NCBI GenBank assembly: GCA_018648445.1
Contig: JABGRG010000021.1
Coordinates: 1-44,810, forward strand
Length of the DNA stretch: 44,810 bases
Reading direction: 5' to 3'
Source of the DNA: Rhodospirillales bacterium
Lineage (GTDB): Bacteria > Pseudomonadota > Alphaproteobacteria > Rhodospirillales_A > JACZKS01
Position numbers and translations under genes: made by a program. Positions 16,601-24,098 of this stretch are shown here, piece after piece (position 1 is the first letter of the stretch; every line of letters starts with the position of its first letter). The notes under the pieces are model-generated. The model was given only the letters and a program-made list of their open reading frames with translations. It was not told the DNA's origin and did no database searches.

Positions 16601-18864
16601 GGCGATGGCAGCCATGGGGCGGCATTGGTCAGCTCGGTTCGCCCGGCGCAGGCGATTGCGCCGGCTACCAGATGCAGAAGGCCCGAGGCGGCATGAACGT
16701 GGCCGAACCGCTGCGTGACGGGGCTGTCGTCGCCCATCTTCACGCATTGCTCCGCCGCGGATGCGTCGTCGTCATCGAGAACCGCGAATATGCGGTCTCT
16801 GTCGCGCTCGGCGTCGTCCAGACGCTTGAGCACCAGCGCGACTGCCGCATCCCCCGGTTCGGCGGCTGTGATCATCGATGCCGCCGCCTCATGGACCGAC
16901 GAACAACACAAATCGACGGCGCCGATCAACGCCATGTCGATCTCGTCTTCGCGCAAGGCGCGGACGGCGGTGCGAAAGGCGATCAGGCCCGACATTTCCT
17001 CGCCCGACACCGTGTATCCGAACCCGTTCCAGTCAAACTGCCGGTTCAACCGGTTGGCGACAATATTGGGCATGGTGCCGACCACCCGCGCTGCGTCCAG
17101 CGGTTCCACGATCGTTTCGCGTGCCGCGTCGACCCACTGGGCATCGGTCGCAAACCCGGCGGCGCGCCATTTTTCCGCCCATTCGACCAGCCGACTGCGC
17201 AAGCCGTGGCGGGAAATTTCGGGATCGCAGCCCATGCCGACAATGGTTCCCCATCGTTCGTCGGTCTGTGTTTCAATCCCGGAAACCGCCTCCAGAGCAG
17301 CCGCCAGCATCATGGTTTGCTGGGGCAGCGCTTTTTGCAGGTCCGCCGGTGGGAAACGGGTTTGGCTTAGGGGTATTTCGACCGTGCTTGCCTGTTTTGC
17401 ATCGGTATCGGGATCGGCGTCGAGCAAACATCGAACGAACTCCGGCCCGCCCGCGCGATCACCGAATGCCGCGCCGAAGCCGACGATGGCGATGTCGCCA
17501 TGCGGTGCGGTAGCGGGACGGTGCAGGGGCCCGGAAACGTCGGGCCGGTATTCCTCGACAATCACATGAGCGTTGTTGCCGCCAAACCCGAAACTGCTGA
17601 GCCCGGCGCGGCGCGGCGTAGGCGTGTCCCATGGCTCGGCGGCGCGCAGCGGGCGCAATGGCGTCCCTTCCAGGGCGGTGAGAGGGTCGTCCACGTGAAG
17701 GGTTGGCGGGCGAATCTCCGTTTCAAGGGCGCCCAGAATTTTCAACAACCCCGCCATTCCGGACGCGGTGATCAGGTGGCCTAAATTGGACTTGTGCGAA
17801 CCAATGGGCAAATCTTCGATACCGTCGAAGACGCGGCCCATGGCAAGAATTTCCTCGGCATCGCCGACGACGGTTCCTGTGGCGTGGCATTCCACCAGCG
17901 AGATGTCGCGAGGCGACAGCCCGGCGTTTTGGTAGGCGGCCCGCATGGCGCGTTCCTGAGCATTCGCATCGGGCACCAGAAGGCCCCTGCTTCGACCGTC
18001 GTTGGACAACCCGATGCCCCGAATAACACCCAAAATTTGCTTGCCCGCCGCGACCGCGTCTGACAGACGCATCAACGCGGCCGCTGCCGCACCCTCGGCA
18101 GGCAACAAGCCGTCCGCCTCGCGGTGGAAGGGGCGGCTTTGTCCACTTGGGCTCAAGGCCTGAAGGGCGGTAAATCCGACGTGCAAAAACAAATCGTCGG
18201 CACGGTTGACCGCAGCGGCGACCATGACGTCAGCCGTCCGGTCATGCAATCGGTCACACACCGCCTTGAGAGCGTAAAGAGACGACGCGCAGGCGGCATC
18301 AAGGCAAAATGCCTCGCCGCCCAAACCGAGAGCCGATGCTGCTAACTGGGCGGGGTGTCCGGACATGAAGCGGTTCACCGATGCGGGTAGGTCGAGCCCG
18401 GCCACTTCCAGGGCTCGTCCGTCCAGAAAGTCGATGCCCTGGCTTTCCAACCAGACGGCTTCCGCGTAGCGGTTCAGAGAATGGGACGGATAAGAAAGGT
18501 TGCCGGCCACCAGCCCGGTCCGCGCGCGGGTGGAATTTTCGATTCCGGCATCGCGCAAGGCTTCGCCGGTAACGTGCAGCATCCATTGAAACAACGGGTC
18601 GAGCCCGGCGATTGTCTCGGCGTCCAAATCGTAACGCTCGGGATCGAAAACCTGTTCAAACCCTGCCACATACCCGCCCCGATCACAGGCTACAGGTTCC
18701 TGCGGGTCGCCGAAAACGCGCCCACGGCCCAGGCGCCACAATTCCTCGGGAACCGGACCCGTCAGGTCGAGACCGTCGTGAACCGCATCCCAGAACGCCT
18801 GGGGCGTAAGCGCGCCCGGCAGAACGCAAGCGCGACCGACAATGGCGATCGGTTCAAACGGCAT
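10594..18864 (-). CDS. PUFA-synthase-like megasynthase, Pfa3/PfaC type: KS-CLF-AT-(hotdog DH)x4-PKS DH-AGPAT
   Basis: A 2756-residue multidomain enzyme. Domains in order: KS (1-440; C192, H327, H363); chain-length-factor-like KS (450-800; active Cys replaced by Glu near 623); AT (850-1160; GLSSGE, S942); Pro-rich linker with an amphipathic helix (1180-1330); FabA-like hotdog 1 (H1392); hotdog 2 (GHFKNDPCMPG, H1602); hotdog 3 (His replaced by N1810); hotdog 4 (AHFFQDPVQAG, H1987); type I PKS-like DH (H2112, D2261); and a PlsC-like acyltransferase (2470-2720; NHQTAIE with HX4E in place of HX4D, and AEGTRS). It should extend, dehydrate and possibly hand the acyl chain to a glycerol-phosphate acceptor. 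Start: the ATG at 18864 (MPFEPIAIVG), overlapping the upstream stop by 11 bases; an open frame extends to 18921 but lies inside the upstream gene. It is the last gene of the operon. The product chain is not predictable. Confidence 0.9.
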   Translation of the reverse strand: MPFEPIAIVGRACVLPGALTPQAFWDAVHDGLDLTGPVPEELWRLGRGRVFGDPQEPVACDRGGYVAGFEQVFDPERYDLDAETIAGLDPLFQWMLHVTGEALRDAGIENSTRARTGLVAGNLSYPSHSLNRYAEAVWLESQGIDFLDGRALEVAGLDLPASVNRFMSGHPAQLAASALGLGGEAFCLDAACASSLYALKAVCDRLHDRTADVMVAAAVNRADDLFLHVGFTALQALSPSGQSRPFHREADGLLPAEGAAAAALMRLSDAVAAGKQILGVIRGIGLSNDGRSRGLLVPDANAQERAMRAAYQNAGLSPRDISLVECHATGTVVGDAEEILAMGRVFDGIEDLPIGSHKSNLGHLITASGMAGLLKILGALETEIRPPTLHVDDPLTALEGTPLRPLRAAEPWDTPTPRRAGLSSFGFGGNNAHVIVEEYRPDVSGPLHRPATAPHGDIAIVGFGAAFGDRAGGPEFVRCLLDADPDTDAKQASTVEIPLSQTRFPPADLQKALPQQTMMLAAALEAVSGIETQTDERWGTIVGMGCDPEISRHGLRSRLVEWAEKWRAAGFATDAQWVDAARETIVEPLDAARVVGTMPNIVANRLNRQFDWNGFGYTVSGEEMSGLIAFRTAVRALREDEIDMALIGAVDLCCSSVHEAAASMITAAEPGDAAVALVLKRLDDAERDRDRIFAVLDDDDASAAEQCVKMGDDSPVTQRFGHVHAASGLLHLVAGAIACAGRTELTNAAPWLPSPAGRRVRIEAHSFGDQSDTVLLRDHPNRPAWAVAPVAIPHIRFYSGIDRGSLREGEGHGPTRMAVVAQDVETLQQRLDAASSTSDAIDGVWVRDAPIIGETAFVFTGAAAAYPGMGHDLLLTMPELADALVGRLPPLSDAASWIYADPPPEHVQPFNQLKGCTVLSQIHAELTQSLLGIHPDAVLGLSSGETNGIVALGAWRDAEALFADISASGMYERELTGACKTWSLSGEAEWRNWRVLAPFDAVQQAVAAEEHVRITIINTDADVVIGGEASACRRIVEGIGAERCLPLGHDMVVHCPEMEPFAETWRRIHSRKTHTVPGVRFYANATGEAYVPDSDSVAAMLTGQALNTVDFPRTVEAAWRDGVRIFIEHGPRGTLTTSIADILGEREHLALALDRARGSGLEPLVETIAQLFVAGVAMDAEAFRDRLDAARPPDTPSASGPTLALPAHRQPVRFPPVAGNAAMEPPPPLPPVGDMPPVAPWEPGTGVMVMTPPPGFRSASAPGPAVNTATTRQFLERVAEMHGAFMTEQAEIHQQFLALMHATAGSPPSPAPAPTDVVFDRDALEALASGRISAIFGPLFEQQDIYAKQVRMPQPPLLLADRVTALEGEAGSMGLGTIVTETDVGKDAWYLHNGVMPPGLMIESGQADLLLISWLGVDFLNKGERAYRLLGCELTFHGGLPRPGDTLRYDIHVDSHANQGDVRLFFFHYDCRIGNEIRMSVRNGQAGFFTEDELANSGGVLWDAADDAPRTEARLDIPEQVSQERRFSRERVDAFARGDAFACFGPGFEMAAAHQSTPTIPQGRMRLIDEVTEFDPRGGPWKRGYLRAETQVPADCWFYDGHFKNDPCMPGTLMAEAAVQAASLHMAALGLTLNRDGWRFEPTPGETSKFVCRGQVIPDRPHHLVYEVFVEEVVNDRQPVLRGALLCTSDGLKVFFCRNFALSLVPDWPLSSRPSVIPAGVTPRIVGTAGDVRGDYAAVLACAWGSPSQAFGTMYAPFDGGRKVPRLPGPPYLCVSRIADVDCPAGQATEGARLVAEFDVEPDAWYFQDNPSGVMPYCVLLEALLQPCGWLGSYMGFAVEGDEDMCFRNLDGDDAELLSVVEPDSGTLRVEVTATRSARAGDMSLVFYDVESFVGDMPVMRLKTSFGFFKTAALRDQAGLSADDTRRAWLTKPSERAVKMVWPRISADNLRMIDKVTGLWPDAGAAGLGRIRGQQTVDPNAWYFKAHFFQDPVQAGSLGIEALLQLLQCFMIETNLDRGIPNPRFEPAALGIAAWWRYRGQVLPTVGEVITELEITRIEREEGSVLAMANGNVWADGTRIYEVGELGMRVVPGKSPAHIDVDIERMPWLTDHCPTHTIPTLPMMAAIDIMAAAVAEHQPNAHVTGVVDVTAIRWIVPPSRLRPEISQSGADRWLVVLSDDRGPVLRGTVIMADIYPSPPAPLAPLDAPDAVDDPYATGAMFHGPSFHVVSELLRNTDGATFVLDADENTVPNGRIHPALLDGLFHAVPQDGLDFWFPAASPDHIGYPHRIERLSLHGPTPRTGRLRAEVRPEQRNDDARTPALHAQVLADGKVWADMIFVEALLPKGPLGQVQPMDRRRFFKEREFVPGIALSSSDGAATHLRVADVRTSAWLPGTLEHVYGDATPRSIAIREHVARAQSVHPGQVTVDGDTGRIAHLSLTRFPVTVDETSEFVRVTDAGPPVLDITLVRKSWRERLKCGSWRGEDILLPLIERFVRRVVLNDPDAFQAVVGKPVLYVCNHQTAIESLLFCIVATALGGRPVVAIAKDEHRESWLGRLIALIGDHPGVALPRLIAYFDRSDPSSMLPMLDDLKSESLDNGASVMIHAEGTRSVHCRRPVERVSGVFTDLGLTIVPVRFMGGLPILGRKKGERLEFPVGYGTQDIIFGNPISPEEMAALPLDGRQRRILDDLNGLGPDLMEENPSPPDPVFSEEIERLMKERNIGMPQAVVLHLMDKPDGDAPEDDWSRQFDNWVRS

Positions 18865-21800
18865 GTTCGGTGCCGACCTCGGTGCCCTTTGAACGTGGCG
18901 CGCCACCGACCACGACTTCAACCGCGCCCCCGTCGTCGGTCAGTTCGCGCACCAGAAACTTGACGCCGGCGGGTACTGAAATGAGAGGAACGCCGTTCGA
19001 CCGGAAATGATCCGCCAAACCGGGCGAGACCATGCCACCGTCCCACGGTCCCCAATTGATGGATTTCACCAACGTATCGTCGCCTCGACGGCAGGCCTCG
19101 GCCTGGGCGACCTTGTTCAGGACTTCGTTGGCCATGGCGTAATCGTTTTGACCAATGTTGCCGAACCGCGCCGCGACCGACGAGAACAGGCAGAGCACCC
19201 GAAGCGGGTCTTCGGCCGTGGCGCTGAGCAGCGCTTGCAAGCCTTGAACCTTGGTTTGGAAGACCGCTTCCATCTGCTCGGGCGTTTTGTCCTCGATCCG
19301 TTTGTCGGCAAGTACGCCCGCGGCATGGATCAGCCCGGTGACGGGTCCCCAGTCCCAACGAATATCGGTCAGGGCTGCGCCAACGGCTTCGGCATCGCGG
19401 ACATCAATCGCTATGTACCGGGCTTCTCCGCCCGCTGCTTCGACCTGTGCCAGGGTTAGCTGAATGGCACGCGACGCCATTACGCGGTCGGTTCGTGCAG
19501 AAAGTTCAAGCGGCGTTGGTGTCGCGCCTTCATGGCGGGCGGCGTCCAGAAGCGCACGTTTAAGTCCGGCCTCGTCCTCTATGCCGTGGCAGACATCGGG
19601 CTCTTCGATAAGGGCTGAGCGACCCAACAAGGCGAAGCGTCCCCCACCCTGCCGGGCCAATTCCTCAACCACAGCCGCGGTAATTCCGCGCGCGCCACCG
19701 GATACGACCGTCACCGATGATCCGTTGAACCGTGATTCACCTTGGTAAACGTCCCTCGTCTCCAGCACGGGTACGCACCGGTTACCGTCAGCGGAGAGGC
19801 CGACTTCAAGGTCGTCACCATCGGCGAAGATCTCGTCCACGAGCCTTTGTGCCACCACCGCCGGGTCCACACCGTGTGTATCGATGTCGATGGCCTTTGC
19901 CGTTGTAGTGGGGCATTCCAGGGCCACGGTTTTTACCAGTCCCGGCAAGCCCGCAAGCCAGGCGCGTTCCCCGACTGGGCCGCGCAAACCGAAGGTTCCT
20001 CCCGTGTCTTGAACGGTGATGAACATTCCTTCTTTTTTGCCGATGGCCTGGGCCGCCAGAAAGGCGTCGCGATGAACGGCTAGCGTCGTGTCCGGGTCGA
20101 TGCGGGACGCCAGGCCACCAAGATAGACAACCGCATCGGCATCGTTGGGAATCTCGTCGACAATGGCGGCGTTACATCCACGTTCGGTCATGGCGGTGAC
20201 AAGGGCATCGGCGATGCCTGCTCCATCGGGCGTAATGGCGATGTGTCCCGGCAGAGGCGATCCGTCTGCTCGCGGCTTTGACGGCGCGGTTTCCTGAATT
20301 GCCAGAATTCGCCGTGTCAGGGAAGTCAGTGCCTCGCGGGTTGGCAACGGTGTGGGCGTGGGTGCGAGGGCGGGCGCGGGCGCGGGCGCGGCGTCTCCTG
20401 GTGCCGTCTGGTAGAGGCGGGCGGTAATATCGGCCAGGGTTTTCAGGCTCGATAGTTCGCCGGGCTCCATCTCGGGAAGGTGCGGGGCCCTTTCGCGCAA
20501 GGCCGACAGGATTTCAACCTGCTTGATGGAATCGACACCCAGCCCCGCTTCGAGTTCCATGCCCAGGTCGAGCATATCAATCGGATAGCCGGTCTTCTCG
20601 GCGATGATTTCCAGCAGCAGTGCGCCCGCGTCCACGGACGGGGTATCGGCGGGGGCCATGTCAGGGGTTGCCGCTTCGCCCGGAACGGAGCCAAGATGCT
20701 CGACGATCTCGCCCAGGGTCTTCAGGCGCGCCAGATCGCCCGGCTCCATTTCCGGTAGGTGCGGGGCGCGTTCGCGCAAGGCCGACAGGATTTCCACCTG
20801 CTTGATAGAATCGATGCCAAGTCCGGCCTCCAGTTCCATGCCCATATCCAGCATGTCCTGGGGATAGCCGGTTTTTTCAGCGACGATGTCCAACAGTAAC
20901 GCCCCGGAATCGACCGTAGCCGGGGTTGCCGGAGCAATTTCCGGAGCGATCTCCGCAACCGGTGGCGCGGTCGGCGTCACGGCCGTTTCCTCAGAAATTG
21001 GACGTGGGACGAGTGGCGGGGCCGTCCCGTCGCCGGTCATGTGCGACAGGGTACGTTCCGCCATGTCAAGAAACGCCCGATGAGACTCGGTCATGGCGGT
21101 CTGGAACGATTGATGGGTTTCCAGCAAGGTTTTTTGGAAGTCGTTCAAGTCGTCGGCTGGAGGGGGTGTAGCGGATGACGGGGTCGCGGGTTGCATGGGC
21201 GCTTCACGCTGCGGGTTGGGCGGGGGCAGGTCGTCTGCCCCGCCATCCGGCGGATACACCTTGCCGAAATTAGCACCGTCGATCGAGACGGCATGAGCGG
21301 CGGGCTTGGTTGCAACAGGCATTTCGTCGGCAGGATATTCGGTCCACAACGCCGCATAATCGATGACGATCCCCAGGGCGGACAGACGACCAAGGCAACG
21401 CCATATCGACACCACGCCGTTGACGCCCTTACGATCAAGGCTGAGAACCGTGTGATCGCGTTCCCCCAGACAATCGGCTGTCAGGGCGGAAAGAACGCTT
21501 CCGGGGCCGACCTCGATGAACGTTCGTACGCCGTCGGCGTACATGGCCTCGATGGTTTCGCGGAAACGCACCGGATTAACGAGTTGGTCGGCCAGGGCGG
21601 TGCGAATTGCACCGGCCTGTTTGCCGTATGGTTTCGCCGTCGTATTGGCGTAAATCGGGATCCGGGGTTCGCGCAGCGTTTGCTCCGCGAGAAAGTCGTG
21701 GAACGGATCGCGAGCGGCGGCGACGATAGGTGAATGGAATGCGGTCGCCACCGGAATGCGGGTCGTGGCGATCCCTTCGTCCACCAGTTTTGTTTCGGCC

Positions 21801-24079
21801 TCGACAATTTCGTCAACGGTGCCGGAAAGGACCACCTGGTTGGGGCTGTTGTCATTGGCCAGGGACACGGAAAGACCCCAGCCATCGAGCAAGGCGCCGA
21901 TCCGATCCCGATCGGCGCGGACGGCCAGCATGGCTCCGCTTGATGCCTGCGCCGCCTCGGTCATGAAAGCCGCCCGCGCCCGCGCCACGCCTGCCAGGGC
22001 ATCACGATCAATCACACCCGCCGCGACCAGGGCGTTCACTTCGCCGAAGCTGTGCCCGGCAACGCAATCGGGGCGCACACCTGCGGCCTCCATCAATGCC
22101 AGATGCGATGCGCCGACAAGTGCGATCGCGGGCTGGGCGTTGGTCATCTCGGTCAGCCGGTCGGACTGGATGCGCGTTTCCTCAGGCGAGAAGGCCGGAA
22201 TGGGAAACACCACGCGATGCAAGGGCGTACCGTCCTGCGTGGACGTTTTTGCATCGGTGTCCCAAACCGCGCGCGCCGCGTCGAAGGCCATGGCGATGTC
22301 ACCACCCATGCCAACGTACTGACTGCCCTGCCCGGGGAACAGGAACGCCACCTTGCCCGGAGCGGGCTCGCCAATCATCAGATTCACCCCGTTCGGCTGC
22401 GTCACACCGGCTGTGTCGCCGGATTTAAGACGTTCAGCCACGTCGGCGAGCTTGGCCTTCAGATCGGCAGCATCGTCGGCGACCATCGATAGACGACATG
22501 TGGCGGCGGGCGAAAATTCTCGCTGGGCGCGACGGGCGGTCTCGGCAAGGGTTTCTCCCGACTCGCCGTGCTCGCGGCAGGACGCGGCCAGGGCCGACGC
22601 GTCGTCGGCTGACAGCAGAACCAATTCGGCAGGCATGGCGCGCAGACGCCCTGGTTGGCTGCCGGGCCCGGAATACTCCTCCACCGTCATGTGGAAATTG
22701 CTGCCGCCGAACCCGAACGAGCTGACCGATGCCCGGCGCGGCTGGCATCCGTCCGATATCCAGGGACGCGCGCGCGTGTTGATGTAAAACGGGCTTTCGG
22801 CCATTGGCGGAAGCTTCGATGACGGCAGTTCAACCTTGATGGTCGGCGGCAGAACCTTGTGATGCAGGCCCATAAGTATCTTGAACAATCCAGCCGCGCC
22901 TGCGGCCGATTTGGTATGGCCGATTTGCGATTTGATTGAACCCAGCGCGCACCATTGGCGCTCGCCCTCGGCCTGTTCGCCGAAGACCGCGTTAAGGGCG
23001 GTGAATTCTGTTACGTCGCCGGCCTTGGTGGCGGTACCGTGGGCTTCCACCAGTTCAACGGTTTCGGGGCCATAACCGGCGCCCGCGTAGGCGCGGCGCA
23101 AGGCCAGTTCCTGTCCTTGCGGACGCGGCGCATAAACGCTGGTCGCCTTGCCGTCGGACGACGAACCAATACCACGGATTACGCCGTAGATGCGATTGCC
23201 GTCGCGTTCGGCATCGGCCAGTCGGCGCAGCGCGAACATGCCGATACCCTCGCCCAGGATGGTGCCGTCGGCGGCGTCGGAAAACGGGCGGCAATCGCCG
23301 GTGGGTGACAGGGCGGGTGTCTTGCTGAAACACATATACATGAAGATGTTGTTCAGCGCATCGACGCCACCCGAAATCACCATGTCGGCCTGACCTAGGC
23401 TCAGTTCGTTGATTCCGGCCTGCAAAGCCGATAGCGATCCGGCGCAGGCCGCGTCGGTGACGTAATTGGTGCCGCCGAGGTCGAGCCGATTGGCTATCCG
23501 CCCGGCAACCACATTGCCCAGCAGGCCGGGAAACGAGCTTTCCTCCCACGGCACGAAGGACGCCGATATCCGGTCGCAGATGGACTGAACTTCTTCTTCG
23601 GGAAGGCCGCTTTCACGCAAGGCCTTGACCCAGACAGGCCGGTGCAGACGTCCGGATAATTCCATCACCAACTCGGTCGCCGAGGCGACACCGAGAATGA
23701 CGCTGATGCGTTCCTTGGAAACGGGAGAACCGGACGCGACGGCGTCTGCGAGAACCTGTTTGGCGACGATCAGGGCCAGCAATTGCGCAGTATCGGTGTT
23801 CTTCAGGGCATTCGGCGGAATACCGTATTCCAGCGGATCGAACGGCACGGGCGACAAAAAACCGCCGCGATTACCGTAGGTTTTATCCGGTGCACCGGGA
23901 TCGGGATCATGGAAATCGCTTAACAGCCAGTGGGTCGGCGGAACCTCAGTGATGTGGTCCGTGCCGTCGATGATCGTCTTCCAAAACTCATGAGCGTTGT
24001 CTCCGCCGGGGAACAAGGCACCGACACCGACAATCGCAATGGGCTGCTGGTTCTGGTTTCCTGCGTCGGTCACGGTCAT
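18854..24079 (-). CDS. PUFA-synthase-like protein, Pfa2/PfaA type: KS-MAT-ACP-ACP-KR
   Basis: A 1741-residue iterative type I synthase. Domains: KS (about 12-460; C212 in DAACAGSL, H347 in HGTAT); malonyl-CoA acyltransferase (about 590-900; GQGSQYVGMG, and GHSFGE with S677); a linker with an amphipathic helix rich in His/Phe (about 975-1015); ACP1 (S1091) and ACP2 (S1184), both with DSIKQVEIL; Pro/Ala linker; and ketoreductase (about 1280-1720; SGGARGI near 1457, Y1647 in NDYAMAN). Only two ACPs are present, whereas marine PfaA proteins carry five or more. No DH domain follows the KR; it sits in the partner protein instead. Start: the ATG at 24079, with GAGGA 7-8 bases upstream, is preferred over the GTG at 24106 that overlaps the preceding gene. 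Confidence 0.93.
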   Translation of the reverse strand: MTVTDAGNQNQQPIAIVGVGALFPGGDNAHEFWKTIIDGTDHITEVPPTHWLLSDFHDPDPGAPDKTYGNRGGFLSPVPFDPLEYGIPPNALKNTDTAQLLALIVAKQVLADAVASGSPVSKERISVILGVASATELVMELSGRLHRPVWVKALRESGLPEEEVQSICDRISASFVPWEESSFPGLLGNVVAGRIANRLDLGGTNYVTDAACAGSLSALQAGINELSLGQADMVISGGVDALNNIFMYMCFSKTPALSPTGDCRPFSDAADGTILGEGIGMFALRRLADAERDGNRIYGVIRGIGSSSDGKATSVYAPRPQGQELALRRAYAGAGYGPETVELVEAHGTATKAGDVTEFTALNAVFGEQAEGERQWCALGSIKSQIGHTKSAAGAAGLFKILMGLHHKVLPPTIKVELPSSKLPPMAESPFYINTRARPWISDGCQPRRASVSSFGFGGSNFHMTVEEYSGPGSQPGRLRAMPAELVLLSADDASALAASCREHGESGETLAETARRAQREFSPAATCRLSMVADDAADLKAKLADVAERLKSGDTAGVTQPNGVNLMIGEPAPGKVAFLFPGQGSQYVGMGGDIAMAFDAARAVWDTDAKTSTQDGTPLHRVVFPIPAFSPEETRIQSDRLTEMTNAQPAIALVGASHLALMEAAGVRPDCVAGHSFGEVNALVAAGVIDRDALAGVARARAAFMTEAAQASSGAMLAVRADRDRIGALLDGWGLSVSLANDNSPNQVVLSGTVDEIVEAETKLVDEGIATTRIPVATAFHSPIVAAARDPFHDFLAEQTLREPRIPIYANTTAKPYGKQAGAIRTALADQLVNPVRFRETIEAMYADGVRTFIEVGPGSVLSALTADCLGERDHTVLSLDRKGVNGVVSIWRCLGRLSALGIVIDYAALWTEYPADEMPVATKPAAHAVSIDGANFGKVYPPDGGADDLPPPNPQREAPMQPATPSSATPPPADDLNDFQKTLLETHQSFQTAMTESHRAFLDMAERTLSHMTGDGTAPPLVPRPISEETAVTPTAPPVAEIAPEIAPATPATVDSGALLLDIVAEKTGYPQDMLDMGMELEAGLGIDSIKQVEILSALRERAPHLPEMEPGDLARLKTLGEIVEHLGSVPGEAATPDMAPADTPSVDAGALLLEIIAEKTGYPIDMLDLGMELEAGLGVDSIKQVEILSALRERAPHLPEMEPGELSSLKTLADITARLYQTAPGDAAPAPAPALAPTPTPLPTREALTSLTRRILAIQETAPSKPRADGSPLPGHIAITPDGAGIADALVTAMTERGCNAAIVDEIPNDADAVVYLGGLASRIDPDTTLAVHRDAFLAAQAIGKKEGMFITVQDTGGTFGLRGPVGERAWLAGLPGLVKTVALECPTTTAKAIDIDTHGVDPAVVAQRLVDEIFADGDDLEVGLSADGNRCVPVLETRDVYQGESRFNGSSVTVVSGGARGITAAVVEELARQGGGRFALLGRSALIEEPDVCHGIEDEAGLKRALLDAARHEGATPTPLELSARTDRVMASRAIQLTLAQVEAAGGEARYIAIDVRDAEAVGAALTDIRWDWGPVTGLIHAAGVLADKRIEDKTPEQMEAVFQTKVQGLQALLSATAEDPLRVLCLFSSVAARFGNIGQNDYAMANEVLNKVAQAEACRRGDDTLVKSINWGPWDGGMVSPGLADHFRSNGVPLISVPAGVKFLVRELTDDGGAVEVVVGGAPRSKGTEVGTEHAV
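20435..20911 (-). repeat. Tandem ACP-domain direct repeat inside the KS-MAT-ACP-ACP-KR gene
   Basis: Two copies of about 198 bases (20714-20911 and 20435-20632) lie 279 bases apart and encode nearly identical ACP domains. Of about 66 aligned residues, roughly 10 differ. The block from the active Ser through LPEMEPG is identical in protein, with synonymous or near-synonymous differences in DNA. This reflects ACP duplication or concerted evolution; in PUFA synthases the ACP number is known to affect yield rather than product. Confidence 0.85.
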
Positions 24080-24098
24080 TCGGGTTCCTCGATACTGC

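Noticed and set aside
16081..17370. 429-codon plus-strand frame opposite the megasynthase KS/CLF region
   Set aside because: Arg/Cys/Gly-rich antisense shadow. The minus strand encodes recognisable KS and AT motifs continuously.
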